Source of the DNA: Arsenophonus nilaparvatae
Lineage (GTDB): Bacteria > Pseudomonadota > Gammaproteobacteria > Enterobacterales > Enterobacteriaceae
Direction: 5' to 3' (one strand)
Length of the DNA stretch: 64,000 nucleotides
Assembly (NCBI RefSeq): GCF_000757905.1
Contig: NZ_JRLH01000005.1
The notes below the pieces were generated by a model that saw nothing but the letters and a program-made list of their open reading frames with translations, ran no database searches and had not been told where the DNA came from. Both the position numbers and the translations under genes were made by a program. How positions within the stretch are numbered: the first letter of the stretch is position 1; every line of letters begins with the position of its first letter. Below, piece by piece: positions 35,533 to 44,786 of the stretch.

Positions 35533-35752
35533 TTTGTCACAGCATAGTTAAAAAACAGTATAAAATACAACATATTATAAGACTCCTAATCGACTAATAT
35601 AAAATGATTATCACAAATTTTTGATAAAAAATAGCTTATCTATTTGCATTTCTGGCGGTTAGGTTCTTTACTAAAAAGTGTTCATATATTTGAAATGTTA
35701 GCAAGTTAGTTTTTTAACTTATTTGATATGTTGGATATTTCGGAGGGTGTGT

Positions 35753-36004
35753 ATGGGTATTTTGTCCTGGGTTATTTTTGGTTTGATCGCTGGTATTATT
35801 GCTAAGTGGGTCATGCCAGGTGCTTATAATATGGGGATTATCATGACCATTATCCTCGGTATTGTCGGCGCAGTTGTCGGCGGTTATATCAGTACCTTCT
35901 TTGGTAAAGGCAAAGTGGATGGCTTTAATTTAAGCAGTTTTATTGTTGCCGTAATTGGTGCTATCGTTGTCCTTTTTATCGCCGGAATGGTCGGTCGCCC
36001 ATAG
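35753..36004 (+). CDS. GlsB/YeaQ/YmgE family small membrane protein
   Basis: An 83-residue protein with three hydrophobic segments rich in glycine (GLIAGIIAKWVMPG, ILGIVGAVVGGYISTFFG, VAVIGAIVVLFIAGMVG). It belongs to the small transglycosylase-associated/stress membrane family (YeaQ, YmgE); its function is unknown and expression is often stress-linked. The ATG is 5-6 bases after GGAGGG, a very strong ribosome site. It is monocistronic and ends at a bidirectional terminator. Confidence 0.88.
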   Translation: MGILSWVIFGLIAGIIAKWVMPGAYNMGIIMTIILGIVGAVVGGYISTFFGKGKVDGFNLSSFIVAVIGAIVVLFIAGMVGRP

Positions 36005-36039
36005 CCCACTATCTAAAGATAATAAGCATTTCTCATATA

Positions 36040-36072
36040 AAAACATAATTGCCAGTTTAGCAGTTATGTTTT
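36040..36072. terminator. Bidirectional terminator between the small membrane gene and sseA
   Basis: AAAACATAATTGC and GCAGTTATGTTTT pair over 13 bp (one G-T) with a 7-base loop and A/T runs on both sides, between convergent genes. Confidence 0.85.
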
Positions 36073-36076
36073 TATT

Positions 36077-36919
36077 TTACTTCGTTTCAATCGGTAATCC
36101 ATTATCTTGACCCCATTCAGCCCATGAGCCATCATAAAGTTTGACATTCTTATTACCTAAAAGTATTAAAGCAAGTAACACTACAGCGGCAGTCATACCA
36201 GAACCACAGCTAATGACTGTGGGCTGCATAATGTCAACCTGTTGTTTGGCAAAAATAGCTTTTAACTCTGCCGGTGATTTATAACAACCTTCCTTGACTA
36301 ACCAATCCCAAGGAACATTCTTACTGCCTGGCAGATGTCCCATCCGTAATCCTGGGCGCGGTTCTGGCTGCTGTGCACTGAAACGGGCAGTGGGGCGTGC
36401 ATCGATAAATTGGACATTAGGTTGTTGAAGAAGGGTGATGACTTGTTGTTGGGATAAAGCTTGATCAGTAATACATTTAGCAACGAACTGCTGTCTTTCA
36501 CGTACCGCAGACAGACCGGAGTCTAGCGAATAGCCCGCTTTTTTCCATCCGCATAGCCCTCCGGCTAAAATTTTAACATTATTACAGCCTAATGTTTTAA
36601 AGGTCCACCAGGCACGCGGGGCGGAAAATAGTGCGCCTTGATCATAAATAACAACTTGATGATGATTGCTGATGCCTAATTGCTCAACCGCTAGAGTGAA
36701 AGTTATTTCATCAGGTAGCATATGAGGCAGATTATTACTTTGGTCAGCAACAATATCCAAATTGAAAAATTGCGCACTGGGAATATGTTCTTGATAATAT
36801 CGTTGTTGATAATCAGTTGGATCGGTAGGTGGCGGCGCAGAAGCATCAACTAGGACAATATTTTCATCCGTTAAATGCCGATGAAGCCATTGCGGGCTAA
36901 CAAAAAATGCTTCGTACAT
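36077..36919 (-). CDS. sseA: 3-mercaptopyruvate sulfurtransferase
   Basis: SseA moves sulfur from 3-mercaptopyruvate to thiols or cyanide. The 280-residue protein has two rhodanese domains. The N-terminal one is inactive (IVYDQGALFSAPRAWW), and the C-terminal one carries the catalytic Cys in the loop SCGSGMTAA, the form typical of mercaptopyruvate enzymes rather than thiosulfate ones. IDARPTARF and PGLRMGHLPGSKNVPW are also typical. It is divergent from dinG. Confidence 0.93.
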   Translation of the reverse strand: MYEAFFVSPQWLHRHLTDENIVLVDASAPPPTDPTDYQQRYYQEHIPSAQFFNLDIVADQSNNLPHMLPDEITFTLAVEQLGISNHHQVVIYDQGALFSAPRAWWTFKTLGCNNVKILAGGLCGWKKAGYSLDSGLSAVRERQQFVAKCITDQALSQQQVITLLQQPNVQFIDARPTARFSAQQPEPRPGLRMGHLPGSKNVPWDWLVKEGCYKSPAELKAIFAKQQVDIMQPTVISCGSGMTAAVVLLALILLGNKNVKLYDGSWAEWGQDNGLPIETK

Positions 36920-37107
36920 AATACCCTTCTATAATAAGCAATAATTTAACTTGGGGTTGAGTGTTAACTAAAACTAGTATATCGATTTTTTGTGAGAAAT
37001 TAAATCTGGATTAAATTTTTATCTTATTGATAAAACACTATGATAAATTTAATATTTTTATCGTTTTATACTCATCAAAATGGTTGATATTTTTATATAA
37101 GATTTCT

Positions 37108-39231
37108 ATGGCGCTATCTAACACAATTAAAAATCAGATAAGTCTTTGGTATAAATCGCTATCGACTTATATTGACGGCTTTATTCCACGTATTGCCCAA
37201 CGGCAAATGATCGCCGAAGTAGCTAAGACATTATCAGGTGAACAAGGCCGTCATCTGGTTATTGAAGCACCAACCGGAGTGGGGAAAACCCTATCTTATC
37301 TAATTGCGGGTATTGCTATTAGTCGGGCAAATAGCAAGCACTTAGTCATCAGTACGGCCAATATTGCCTTGCAAGATCAAATTTTACATAAAGATCTCCC
37401 TTTGTTAGCTAAAATTATTCCTGATCTACGATTTATTGCTATTTTTGGCCGTAGGCGTTATTTGTGCCCACACAATTTGACTGCTATTTGTGCGGCAGAT
37501 CAGCCGCAGATTGACTTGATGTTGTTATTGCAGCAGGAGATGGCGGTAACCAGTCAACAAGAGCGCACGGTTTGTCAGCAGCTACATGCTGATTTTATCG
37601 CCGGTCATTGGGATGGGGTAAGAGATCATTATAAAACAGCGTTAGATGATAGTTTATGGCAAAAAATCAGTACCGATAAAGTTGGATGTTTAGCCAGAAA
37701 TTGTCAGTTTTATCATTGCTGTCCATTTTTTTTGGCCAGATGGAAAATTGAGCAAGTTGATGTTATCGTTACTAATCATGCATTGGTGATGGCAGCGATG
37801 GAAAGTGGCTCGGTTTTACCTGAGGCTAAAAAGATGTTGTTAGTCCTTGATGAAGGGCATCATATCGCAGATGTAGCCCGAGATAGCTTGGAAGTTGAAG
37901 CGAATATTACTTTACCTCATCTGACCGCGCAGTTAGATAATTTTGTACGTCACATAGAGCACTATTTGAGCCACTACTGCCCAGTTAAACCACCAAAACT
38001 CGCCAAAACTAATCATTTAATCCGGCACCGACAAAAATTAATTGATTGCTTTAGTCAGGTTATGGCTATTACTCAGCATTTATTACCTGACAATAGTCAG
38101 GATCCGATTTATCTGTTTAAATTAGGCCAATTACCAGCGGAATTAAATGTTTGTTGCCAACAACTTTTGCAACTCAGCCATGATTTTGTTGTGCTGACTG
38201 AAAAAATAGTCGAGCACTTGTCTGAACAAACTGGCAAACATGATGCTGCTACTTTGCATCGCAGCCTGTTAATCAGCAGTAAGATGCTCAGTTATTGGCA
38301 AAATATGGTTAAACTTTGGCGTTTAGCTGGCTGTGAAACGTCATCAAATGCGCCAGTATCCAAATGGTTGAGCCGTCATTATGACAAAAATCAGTTACAT
38401 TACTATTTTCATTGTGCGGGTATACGGGTCAATGAACAGTTAAATCAGCTGTTATGGCAAAATATTCCACATATCATAGTGACTTCAGCCACTTTACGTT
38501 CATTAGATAGTTATGCTCGTTTCACGGAGTTAACCGGGTTAAATGAGCGTGAAGATGATCGCTTTGTTAGTTTAGAAGCTTCTTTTGATCATGTTAAACA
38601 AGGGCAATTAGTGATCCCTAAAATGTCAATCGAACCGACTTGGCAAAATGAAATATTACACTTAGCGGAAATGGCTGATTATTTTAAACAACAACTCCAG
38701 TCTGGCAAACATCGTGGCATCCTATTTTTGTTTAGTAGTCAACGAGCAATGGAAGGCTTTTTGAATCAAGTTAACGAGTTACGCGAGCAATTGTTGGTTC
38801 AGGGTGATAAACCGCGTTATCGGTTGGTCGAAACTCATTGTCAACGTGTGGATCAAGGACTCACTAGTGTGTTAGTTGGATTACAATCCTTTGCTGAAGG
38901 TTTGGATCTTAAAGGCGATTATTTGTCGCAGGTACATATTCAAAAAATTTCTTTTCCACCGATCACAAACCCGATCATTATTACTGAAAATGAATGGTTA
39001 AAAACATTAAATCTTTATCCATTTGAAGTACAAAGTTTGCCAACTGCCTCATTCACGTTAATTCAGCAAGTCGGTCGCTTGATCCGTAGCCATGATTGTT
39101 ATGGTGAGATTGTTATCTATGATAAACGACTAAGAACCAAGCAGTATGGTGCTCGTTTATTAGCTTCATTACCGGTGTTTCCGATAGTTGAACCGGAAAT
39201 ATCCTCGACACTTCCTAAAGAAACGGAGTAA
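37108..39231 (+). CDS. dinG: ATP-dependent DNA helicase DinG
   Basis: DinG is a 5'-3' iron-sulfur helicase that resolves R-loops and D-loops at replication-transcription conflicts. The 707-residue protein (E. coli 716) has Walker A EAPTGVGKTLSY, the cluster cysteines (CPHN, then the group GCLARNCQFYHCC), DEGHH box, SATLRSLDSY and QQVGRLIRS. The ATG giving MALSNTIKNQ matches the E. coli start; the longer frame to 37027 is not needed. Unlike E. coli, I find no CTG-N10-CAG LexA box in the 190 bases upstream. A hairpin overlaps the stop. Confidence 0.94.
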   Translation: MALSNTIKNQISLWYKSLSTYIDGFIPRIAQRQMIAEVAKTLSGEQGRHLVIEAPTGVGKTLSYLIAGIAISRANSKHLVISTANIALQDQILHKDLPLLAKIIPDLRFIAIFGRRRYLCPHNLTAICAADQPQIDLMLLLQQEMAVTSQQERTVCQQLHADFIAGHWDGVRDHYKTALDDSLWQKISTDKVGCLARNCQFYHCCPFFLARWKIEQVDVIVTNHALVMAAMESGSVLPEAKKMLLVLDEGHHIADVARDSLEVEANITLPHLTAQLDNFVRHIEHYLSHYCPVKPPKLAKTNHLIRHRQKLIDCFSQVMAITQHLLPDNSQDPIYLFKLGQLPAELNVCCQQLLQLSHDFVVLTEKIVEHLSEQTGKHDAATLHRSLLISSKMLSYWQNMVKLWRLAGCETSSNAPVSKWLSRHYDKNQLHYYFHCAGIRVNEQLNQLLWQNIPHIIVTSATLRSLDSYARFTELTGLNEREDDRFVSLEASFDHVKQGQLVIPKMSIEPTWQNEILHLAEMADYFKQQLQSGKHRGILFLFSSQRAMEGFLNQVNELREQLLVQGDKPRYRLVETHCQRVDQGLTSVLVGLQSFAEGLDLKGDYLSQVHIQKISFPPITNPIIITENEWLKTLNLYPFEVQSLPTASFTLIQQVGRLIRSHDCYGEIVIYDKRLRTKQYGARLLASLPVFPIVEPEISSTLPKETE

Positions 39232-39261
39232 TAAGCCTTTTTATCTGCTACTTATTACTCC
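39225..39261. terminator. Hairpin at the dinG / phnA junction
   Basis: GGAGTAATAAG (39225-39235, includes the dinG stop) and CTTATTACTCC (39251-39261) form a perfect 11-bp stem with a 15-base loop. T-rich sequence lies in the loop rather than after the stem, so termination is plausible but not textbook. Confidence 0.55.
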
Positions 39262-39270
39262 TTATTGAAA

Positions 39271-39492
39271 TTAGCTGATTTTTTTCAGAAAGCAGGTTTT
39301 TAGCACTAAACCTTTAATTCCTTCTGCATTACACTCAATTTCATCTTTATTTTGGGTTAGGCGAATGTTTTTTATCGCCGTACCTCGTTTTAGGGTTTTT
39401 GATGTTCCTTTAACTTTGAGATCTTTTATAACTTGCACACTGTCCCCATCGCTTAAGTGTGCGCCATTAGCATCTTTAACGACAATATCCAT
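39271..39492 (-). CDS. Short PhnA-domain protein
   Basis: A 73-residue protein equal to the C-terminal PhnA domain of E. coli YjdM: VKDANGAHLSDGDSVQVIKDLKVKG and GTAIKNIRL are diagnostic. The N-terminal zinc ribbon of YjdM (two CxxC pairs) is absent, but stand-alone short PhnA proteins exist in other bacteria. The ATG at 39492 has AAGGA upstream; a longer frame to 39513 does not. No phosphonate genes are nearby and the function is unknown. Confidence 0.85.
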   Translation of the reverse strand: MDIVVKDANGAHLSDGDSVQVIKDLKVKGTSKTLKRGTAIKNIRLTQNKDEIECNAEGIKGLVLKTCFLKKIS

Positions 39493-39570
39493 GAAAATCC
39501 TTATTAATTGCAAACAATGCTAACAATTATAGTAAAAAAATTAATTGATATTAAGTGGATAAATAAACAT

Positions 39571-39595
39571 AAAAAAGCCACACTCCTTTGTGGCT
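39571..39595 (-). terminator. Terminator after dps
   Basis: On the minus strand AGCCACA and TGTGGCT form a 7-bp stem with a 6-base loop followed by a run of T, about 47 bases after the dps stop. Confidence 0.85.
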
Positions 39596-39641
39596 AAATG
39601 ACGACATTTTGTTTTTATATAGTTATCGAGAGATACAACGG

Positions 39642-40148
39642 TTATTTTTCAATATTGGCTTCGATAAACCAGAGATATTTATCCAGATCACGAGAAGCGC
39701 CAGTGAGAATATCTTCAGCATCCACTTCACCAACTTCATCAATTGCTTTACGAACATTATTGGCAACCACCGCAGCACGATCGGCCAAGGCTTTCAAATG
39801 ATCTTGTACATCGTGAATATTGGTTGGGTATGCTTTTAATGGTGTATGGCCATGAACACTCTCTATTGTGCCCATAGCTGTACCACCCATTTGTACCACG
39901 CGTTCCGCTAATTCATCTTGATGTTCTAAAATAGAGGAATTAAATTCATCTAATAATTCATGAACAGCAATGAAGTTTCTACCGCGCAGATTCCAATGTG
40001 CTTGTTTTGTCATCAATGACAGATTAATAAGTTGTGCAACTAGCGGGTTTAAAACAGAAATAGCGTGTTTTTTAGTACTATCACTAATATCATTACGGGT
40101 ATAAAGTAAATCAATTTTCGGTACTTTAACTAATTTAGCTGTGCTCAT
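39642..40148 (-). CDS. dps: DNA protection during starvation protein
   Basis: Dps forms a 12-mer that stores iron, uses up hydrogen peroxide and coats DNA. The 168-residue protein (E. coli 167) begins MSTAKLVKVPK with the lysine-bearing tail used for DNA binding. KQAHWNLRGRNFIAVHELLDEF carries the ferroxidase His and Asp residues. DILTGASRDLDKYLWFIEANI is the C-terminal helix. A GGGAGCG site precedes the ATG. dps next to rhtA is the E. coli order. Confidence 0.96.
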   Translation of the reverse strand: MSTAKLVKVPKIDLLYTRNDISDSTKKHAISVLNPLVAQLINLSLMTKQAHWNLRGRNFIAVHELLDEFNSSILEHQDELAERVVQMGGTAMGTIESVHGHTPLKAYPTNIHDVQDHLKALADRAAVVANNVRKAIDEVGEVDAEDILTGASRDLDKYLWFIEANIEK

Positions 40149-40338
40149 TATTACGCTCCCGTTATATCAAATAATGTATTAATACTTTATCTAAACAATA
40201 ACTTATTATTAATCAATAGTCTTATCATTTGATCCTATTAAATTGATAGGTAATATTGATGTAAGCGTTATTTTATTACTTACAATTATAAATATGGTGA
40301 TAAAAAATAGGAATGCAAGGGAAATTAGCAACAAGTTA

Positions 40339-40368
40339 CAGTGTGAATTTAGTCTTGAATTCACACTG
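40339..40368. terminator. Hairpin between dps and rhtA
   Basis: CAGTGTGAATT and AATTCACACTG form a perfect 11-bp stem with an 8-base loop just beyond the rhtA stop. The T tract on the minus strand is weak. Confidence 0.6.
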
Positions 40369-40387
40369 TTTAAGCGTGAAAAACGAC

Positions 40388-41275
40388 TTAATTGATTTCA
40401 ACCGTTTCGTTTTTTGTTTTCATGGTAGATGCTGAACCAATTGATGCGCCAATGATACAAAATAGCGCGAACCACTGGGTTAATGTTAAGTGTTCATTAA
40501 GAAATATCATGCCCATAAAGGCCCCCATTGCCGGTTCCAAACTCATTAAGGTACCAAATGTTTTCGCCGGCATACGTGTTAGGGCAAACATTTCAAGCGT
40601 GTAAGGGAAGGCCGTTGACAAAATAGCCACCGCAAGTGCAATTGGTAGAATTGACAGATCAAATAGCGGTTCAATGCCAACGGTAAGAAGACCGACCGGA
40701 AAAAAAATCAATGTCGAGATAAACGAACCTAAAGCCACTGTTGCTGTACCATAGCCCGCCCCAGCCCGCTGACCAAAGATGATATACGTTCCCCAGCAAA
40801 TACCGGCAGCTAAAGCATATGTAACACTAACTGGATCTAAACTATTAATATTGTTTCTAAAAGGTAGTAGAAAGGCTAATCCAACAATAACCATTAATAT
40901 CCAAACAAAGTCAATCGCGCGGCGAGATGAGAACATTGCTACGGCTAAGGGGCCGGTGAACTCTAATGCCACAGCGATCCCTAATGGGATCCTTTCTAGC
41001 GATAGATAAAACAGCGAATTCATTGAGCCTAAGGAGATACCATAAATAACTAAATGTCTTAATGAATGGCCGCGTAACTTTTTTCGCCAAGGCTTAAAAA
41101 TTATAAAAAGAATAATTGTTGCCAAAAATAGTCTTAAAGCTGTTACGCCAAGTGCACCGATAGTTGGAAATAGACTTTTTGCTAATGAAGCTCCACTTTG
41201 TATTGATATCATTGCGCATAGCAACAACAATACGGGCAACAGCGTTTTACGCTTTTGATTTAAGACAAATGACAT
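40388..41275 (-). CDS. rhtA: Threonine/homoserine exporter RhtA
   Basis: A 295-residue inner-membrane exporter with ten helices, built of two EamA repeats (drug/metabolite transporter superfamily). SIQSGASLAKSLFPTIGALGVTALRL, PLGIAVALEFTGPLAVAMFSSRR, ISTAFPYTLEMFALTRMP-like sequence and GTLMSLEPAMGAFMGMIFL match E. coli RhtA. It exports threonine, homoserine and related amino acids. It keeps its E. coli neighbour dps but not ompX. Confidence 0.92.
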   Translation of the reverse strand: MSFVLNQKRKTLLPVLLLLCAMISIQSGASLAKSLFPTIGALGVTALRLFLATIILFIIFKPWRKKLRGHSLRHLVIYGISLGSMNSLFYLSLERIPLGIAVALEFTGPLAVAMFSSRRAIDFVWILMVIVGLAFLLPFRNNINSLDPVSVTYALAAGICWGTYIIFGQRAGAGYGTATVALGSFISTLIFFPVGLLTVGIEPLFDLSILPIALAVAILSTAFPYTLEMFALTRMPAKTFGTLMSLEPAMGAFMGMIFLNEHLTLTQWFALFCIIGASIGSASTMKTKNETVEIN

Positions 41276-41548
41276 CTGGAGGTAACCTCAAAAATAGAGA
41301 ACAAAATAAATGTTAGGAAACTAAATAATAACTCAGTAACAGCAAGATTTGCTTAATGATATTGTGTAATTATTACATAAAAGATAAGTAAACAAATATT
41401 CTTTTCAATGCCGATTGTAAATAGGATATTCACTATAATAATTGTTAATTTTAAAAAAGAAATGACATGAAAAATATTTATGCGTTTGTTAGATTTGATT
41501 AATGTCTGCTAAGGCTGACATTAGTAAATTTAAGTTAAGGAGGATAAT

Positions 41549-42130
41549 GTGGATAAGATAAATAGTGTAACAGTTTATTGCGGATCTAGTGTAGGAGCCA
41601 GTGATATTTATCAACAGCAGGCAATTGCATTGGCATCCGAACTGGTTAACAGAAAAATAACGCTGGTTTATGGCGGTGGCCGCGTCGGTATTATGGGTGT
41701 TTTAGCTAACTCGGTATTGGAGCAAGGTGGTCGAGTGGTTGGTGTAATGCCTAATTTATTAGTTGAACGTGAGATTTCTCATACTGGTCTGAGTGAAATC
41801 CATATTGTTGATACTATGCATCAACGTAAGCAGAAAATGATTGATTTGGCTGATGGGTTTATTGCGCTACCGGGGGGATTTGGTACCCTGGAAGAATTTA
41901 GTGAAGTTTTTACTTGGGGTCAAATTGGCTTACATACAAAACCATGTGGCTTACTAAATGTTAATAATTATTGGGCACCGTTAGTTGCTATGATAGAAAA
42001 AATGGCTGATGAAAAGTTTTTACAAGAAAAATATCGACATATGGCGATTGTTGAAGATAAGGCGGCCAATTTACTTGATCGTTTTTTACACTATAAGGCA
42101 CCTTCAGTAAAAACTTATGATGATCTATAG
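41549..42130 (+). CDS. LOG family nucleotide 5'-monophosphate phosphoribohydrolase
   Basis: A 193-residue Rossmann-like protein with the LOG signature PGGFGTLEE (about residue 107) and the earlier YGGGRVGIMG block. LOG enzymes release the base from nucleoside monophosphates (cytokinin nucleotides in plants, AMP-like substrates in bacteria); the bacterial role is mostly housekeeping. The start is GTG, 5 bases after AAGGAGG; the overlapping ATG at 41547 is out of frame and stops at once. Monocistronic. Confidence 0.88.
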   Translation: MDKINSVTVYCGSSVGASDIYQQQAIALASELVNRKITLVYGGGRVGIMGVLANSVLEQGGRVVGVMPNLLVEREISHTGLSEIHIVDTMHQRKQKMIDLADGFIALPGGFGTLEEFSEVFTWGQIGLHTKPCGLLNVNNYWAPLVAMIEKMADEKFLQEKYRHMAIVEDKAANLLDRFLHYKAPSVKTYDDL

Positions 42131-42218
42131 CTGCGTTAAGTTTCCATCACTTGGTTAGCACTAATAAAATAAATAATTAAAAAGTGATATATTGGTTTCA
42201 CAGCTATAAAAGTTAGCT

Positions 42219-42980
42219 CTATATGGTGGTTGCCTGACAGGCTTCACAATTAGGATCAGGCATTAAATTAATCGTTCGAAATTCTGTTGACATAGCATCA
42301 TAAAATAGCACTTTTCCGCTGATAATTTTACCATAGTTAGTGAGTAATTTTAATGTTTCCATCGCTTGCAAGCTACCAATAATACCAACCAGTGGAGACA
42401 TAACGCCGGTTTCGATGCAAGAGAGATTATTTTCACCAAATAAACGGCTTAAACAGTGATAGCAGGGGGTATTATCTTGATAAGTTAATACCACCAGTTG
42501 TCCTTCCATGCGAATAGCTGCACCTGATACTAATGGGCGTTTTAACGTTAAACATAGGCGGTTAAGCTGTTCGCGAATAGTCACATTATCGGTACAATCA
42601 ACAACTACATCTTGTTGTTTGATTAAAGTATTCAGTTCATATTCTGCCAGTTTTCTATTAACCGTAGAAATTTCTATGTGCGGATTTATTTTATGTAATG
42701 CGGTTTTGGCCGAGTCAACTTTTGCGTTACCGATAGATTGGTCGTTATATAGGATTTGCCGTTGCAAATTTGATAGAGAGACGGTATCAAAATCCAATAG
42801 TGTTAGTTGCCCAATGCCTGCTGCGGCTAAATATTGAGCGGCGGCACAACCTAAACCACCCATTCCGACAATTAATACTTTTGCTGTTTTTAATTTTTCT
42901 TGTCCGTCAAAATCGAAATTTTGTAAAATAATTTGGCGATTATAACGGAGTAACTCTTGGTCAGATAATTCAATAGCCAT
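42219..42980 (-). CDS. moeB: Molybdopterin-synthase adenylyltransferase
   Basis: MoeB activates the MoaD C-terminus by adenylation so it can accept sulfur. The 253-residue E1-like protein has VLIVGMGGLGCAAAQYLAAAGIG for ATP binding, LSNLQRQILY, and two zinc CxxC pairs (CYHC and CEAC). It starts 2 bases after moeA and is the second gene of moeA-moeB. ThiF is a paralogue, but the moeA linkage settles the call. Confidence 0.94.
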   Translation of the reverse strand: MAIELSDQELLRYNRQIILQNFDFDGQEKLKTAKVLIVGMGGLGCAAAQYLAAAGIGQLTLLDFDTVSLSNLQRQILYNDQSIGNAKVDSAKTALHKINPHIEISTVNRKLAEYELNTLIKQQDVVVDCTDNVTIREQLNRLCLTLKRPLVSGAAIRMEGQLVVLTYQDNTPCYHCLSRLFGENNLSCIETGVMSPLVGIIGSLQAMETLKLLTNYGKIISGKVLFYDAMSTEFRTINLMPDPNCEACQATTI

Positions 42981-42982
42981 AT

Positions 42983-44224
42983 TTATTCACTTATTAATAA
43001 ATGATTAAAATACTCAATATCAACAAATTCACCTGCGTTAACCGTGCCACGTTTTTGCTCTAAAACGATAAAACAGTTACTTTGGTTAAATGAACTCAAA
43101 ATGTGTGAACCTTGCTGTGGCATGGGGGTTACCTCTAACTCGGCTTGAGAATTTACCCTGGCAACTCCTCGTTGGAACTCAAGGCGTCCTGGTGATGTTT
43201 TTATCAGGCTGGTGGTGCGCGCTGTTAAATAGGGTGTTCTTTGCCATTGGCTAAAAGCGGAAAGGTGATTGATAATGGGTTGTACCAGTTGATAAAAGGT
43301 GACTATAGCGGATACAGCATTACCGGGTAAACCACAAAACCAGGCAGATTTTAGTTTACCAAAGGCAAATGGTTTACCGGGTTTGATTGCCAGTTGCCAA
43401 AAATTGATGCTGCCTATTTCATTAAGGATCTGCTTGGTATAATCAGCTTCCCCCACCGACACACCACCGCTGCTAATAACCAGATCGGCTTGTTGGTCCG
43501 CTTGTTCAAACGCTTGATAGAGTTTGTCAGGCTCATCGGCAATAATCCCTAAATCAATCACTTGGCAGTTCATTTTTTCTAACATTAAGCGTATTGCAAG
43601 CCGATTGGTATCATAGATTTGACCGGCAGCCAATGGCTGGCCAATAGTTTGTAGTTCATCGCCAGTAGAGAAAATAGCCACTTTCAACTGGCGAAAAACT
43701 TCAATCTCGCTGATCCCCAATGATGCAACAAGGGATATCTGAGTGGCGGAAAGTTTGCTGCCTATTGTTACGACTGTATCACCTTGTCGAATATCTTCGC
43801 CGGCAAAACGAATATTACTAGCTGGTTTTATTGGCTGAATGAAACTAATGGCATTATCAACTAACCGGGTGTTTTCTTGCATGATGACCGTATCAACGCC
43901 AGAGGGGATCGGTGCTCCTGTCATAATGCGAATACAAGACTTGGCTGGCAGCGGATCGCGAAAAGCAGAACCAGCTAGCGCTGTACCCGCAACAACCAAT
44001 GGGGCGGCGTCATGCCAATCATTAAAGCGTATTGCATAACCATCCATGGCTGAATTATCGAATGGAGGGACATTAATTGGCGATATAATTTCTCTGGCAG
44101 TAATGCGATTAATTGATTCTGTTAATGGGATAATTTCTTTTTCTGCAATTGGGGTGATTAGGGTAAATATATTATTTAATACTTCCTTCAGCGATAATAA
44201 TTGGTCGGTATGATAATGCTCCAT
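42983..44224 (-). CDS. moeA: Molybdopterin molybdenumtransferase
   Basis: MoeA inserts molybdate into adenylylated molybdopterin. The 413-residue protein (E. coli 411) shows PPFDNSAMDGYAIR, RIMTGAPIPSGVDTVIMQE, GEDIRQGD, the MoCF-fold block FSTGDEL...YDTNR, SSGGVSVGEADY and IKPGKPFAFGKL...FCGLPGNAVSA. The ATG with TGGAG upstream is preferred to the TTG 12 bases earlier. Together with mod and moa genes it completes cofactor synthesis in this window. Confidence 0.95.
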   Translation of the reverse strand: MEHYHTDQLLSLKEVLNNIFTLITPIAEKEIIPLTESINRITAREIISPINVPPFDNSAMDGYAIRFNDWHDAAPLVVAGTALAGSAFRDPLPAKSCIRIMTGAPIPSGVDTVIMQENTRLVDNAISFIQPIKPASNIRFAGEDIRQGDTVVTIGSKLSATQISLVASLGISEIEVFRQLKVAIFSTGDELQTIGQPLAAGQIYDTNRLAIRLMLEKMNCQVIDLGIIADEPDKLYQAFEQADQQADLVISSGGVSVGEADYTKQILNEIGSINFWQLAIKPGKPFAFGKLKSAWFCGLPGNAVSAIVTFYQLVQPIINHLSAFSQWQRTPYLTARTTSLIKTSPGRLEFQRGVARVNSQAELEVTPMPQQGSHILSSFNQSNCFIVLEQKRGTVNAGEFVDIEYFNHLLISE

Positions 44225-44786
44225 ATCTGGCTCCAAATAATACTACCGTTTTGACTGATATTGGCATAATTTTGCCAAATATTTTCAGTGCATTATGACA
44301 ACAATCTCACTTATTAACAAAGAAGTTATCTACTTTATTGCCTCTTTATGGATTAATTTAATCTAGTATTCAAGACTGAAAACATAATTATGCAGGTTTA
44401 CATCGTGCCGGTTTGTACAAATTGTTACTAGTGCCAAAATAAACATTCGTTTTTATTGAGATTAGCATGGGAAAATGCAGCAGAGGGCAAAATGGTTTCT
44501 GCTCTGTCATACCTGCTACTTAATGGAGAATTAGTGTGGCGCCCGCCAATTTTTATCATTATTTATCAAAAAAAGTAGTTAGTACATACTAGCTTTGGCA
44601 GTTTAATTGGTTTGAAATTTCGTTCTTGATAGGGTAATTATATGAATTAAATAAATTTTATTTATTATAACAACCTATTTCATCTAGTAAATTATTGCCC
44701 AAACAATAGTTGACTAATCAACTGTTGTTTGGTTAACTATTACATACATTAATAGTAATAAATAAAATAAATTGAGGTGTAGCTAG
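44225..44786. other. Spacer between moeA and the SDR gene
   Basis: About 560 AT-rich bases between divergent genes; no frame with family features and no clear RNA or operator was found. Confidence 0.4.

Noticed and set aside
36920..37107. LexA box for dinG
   Set aside because: I scanned for CTG-N10-CAG by eye and found none.
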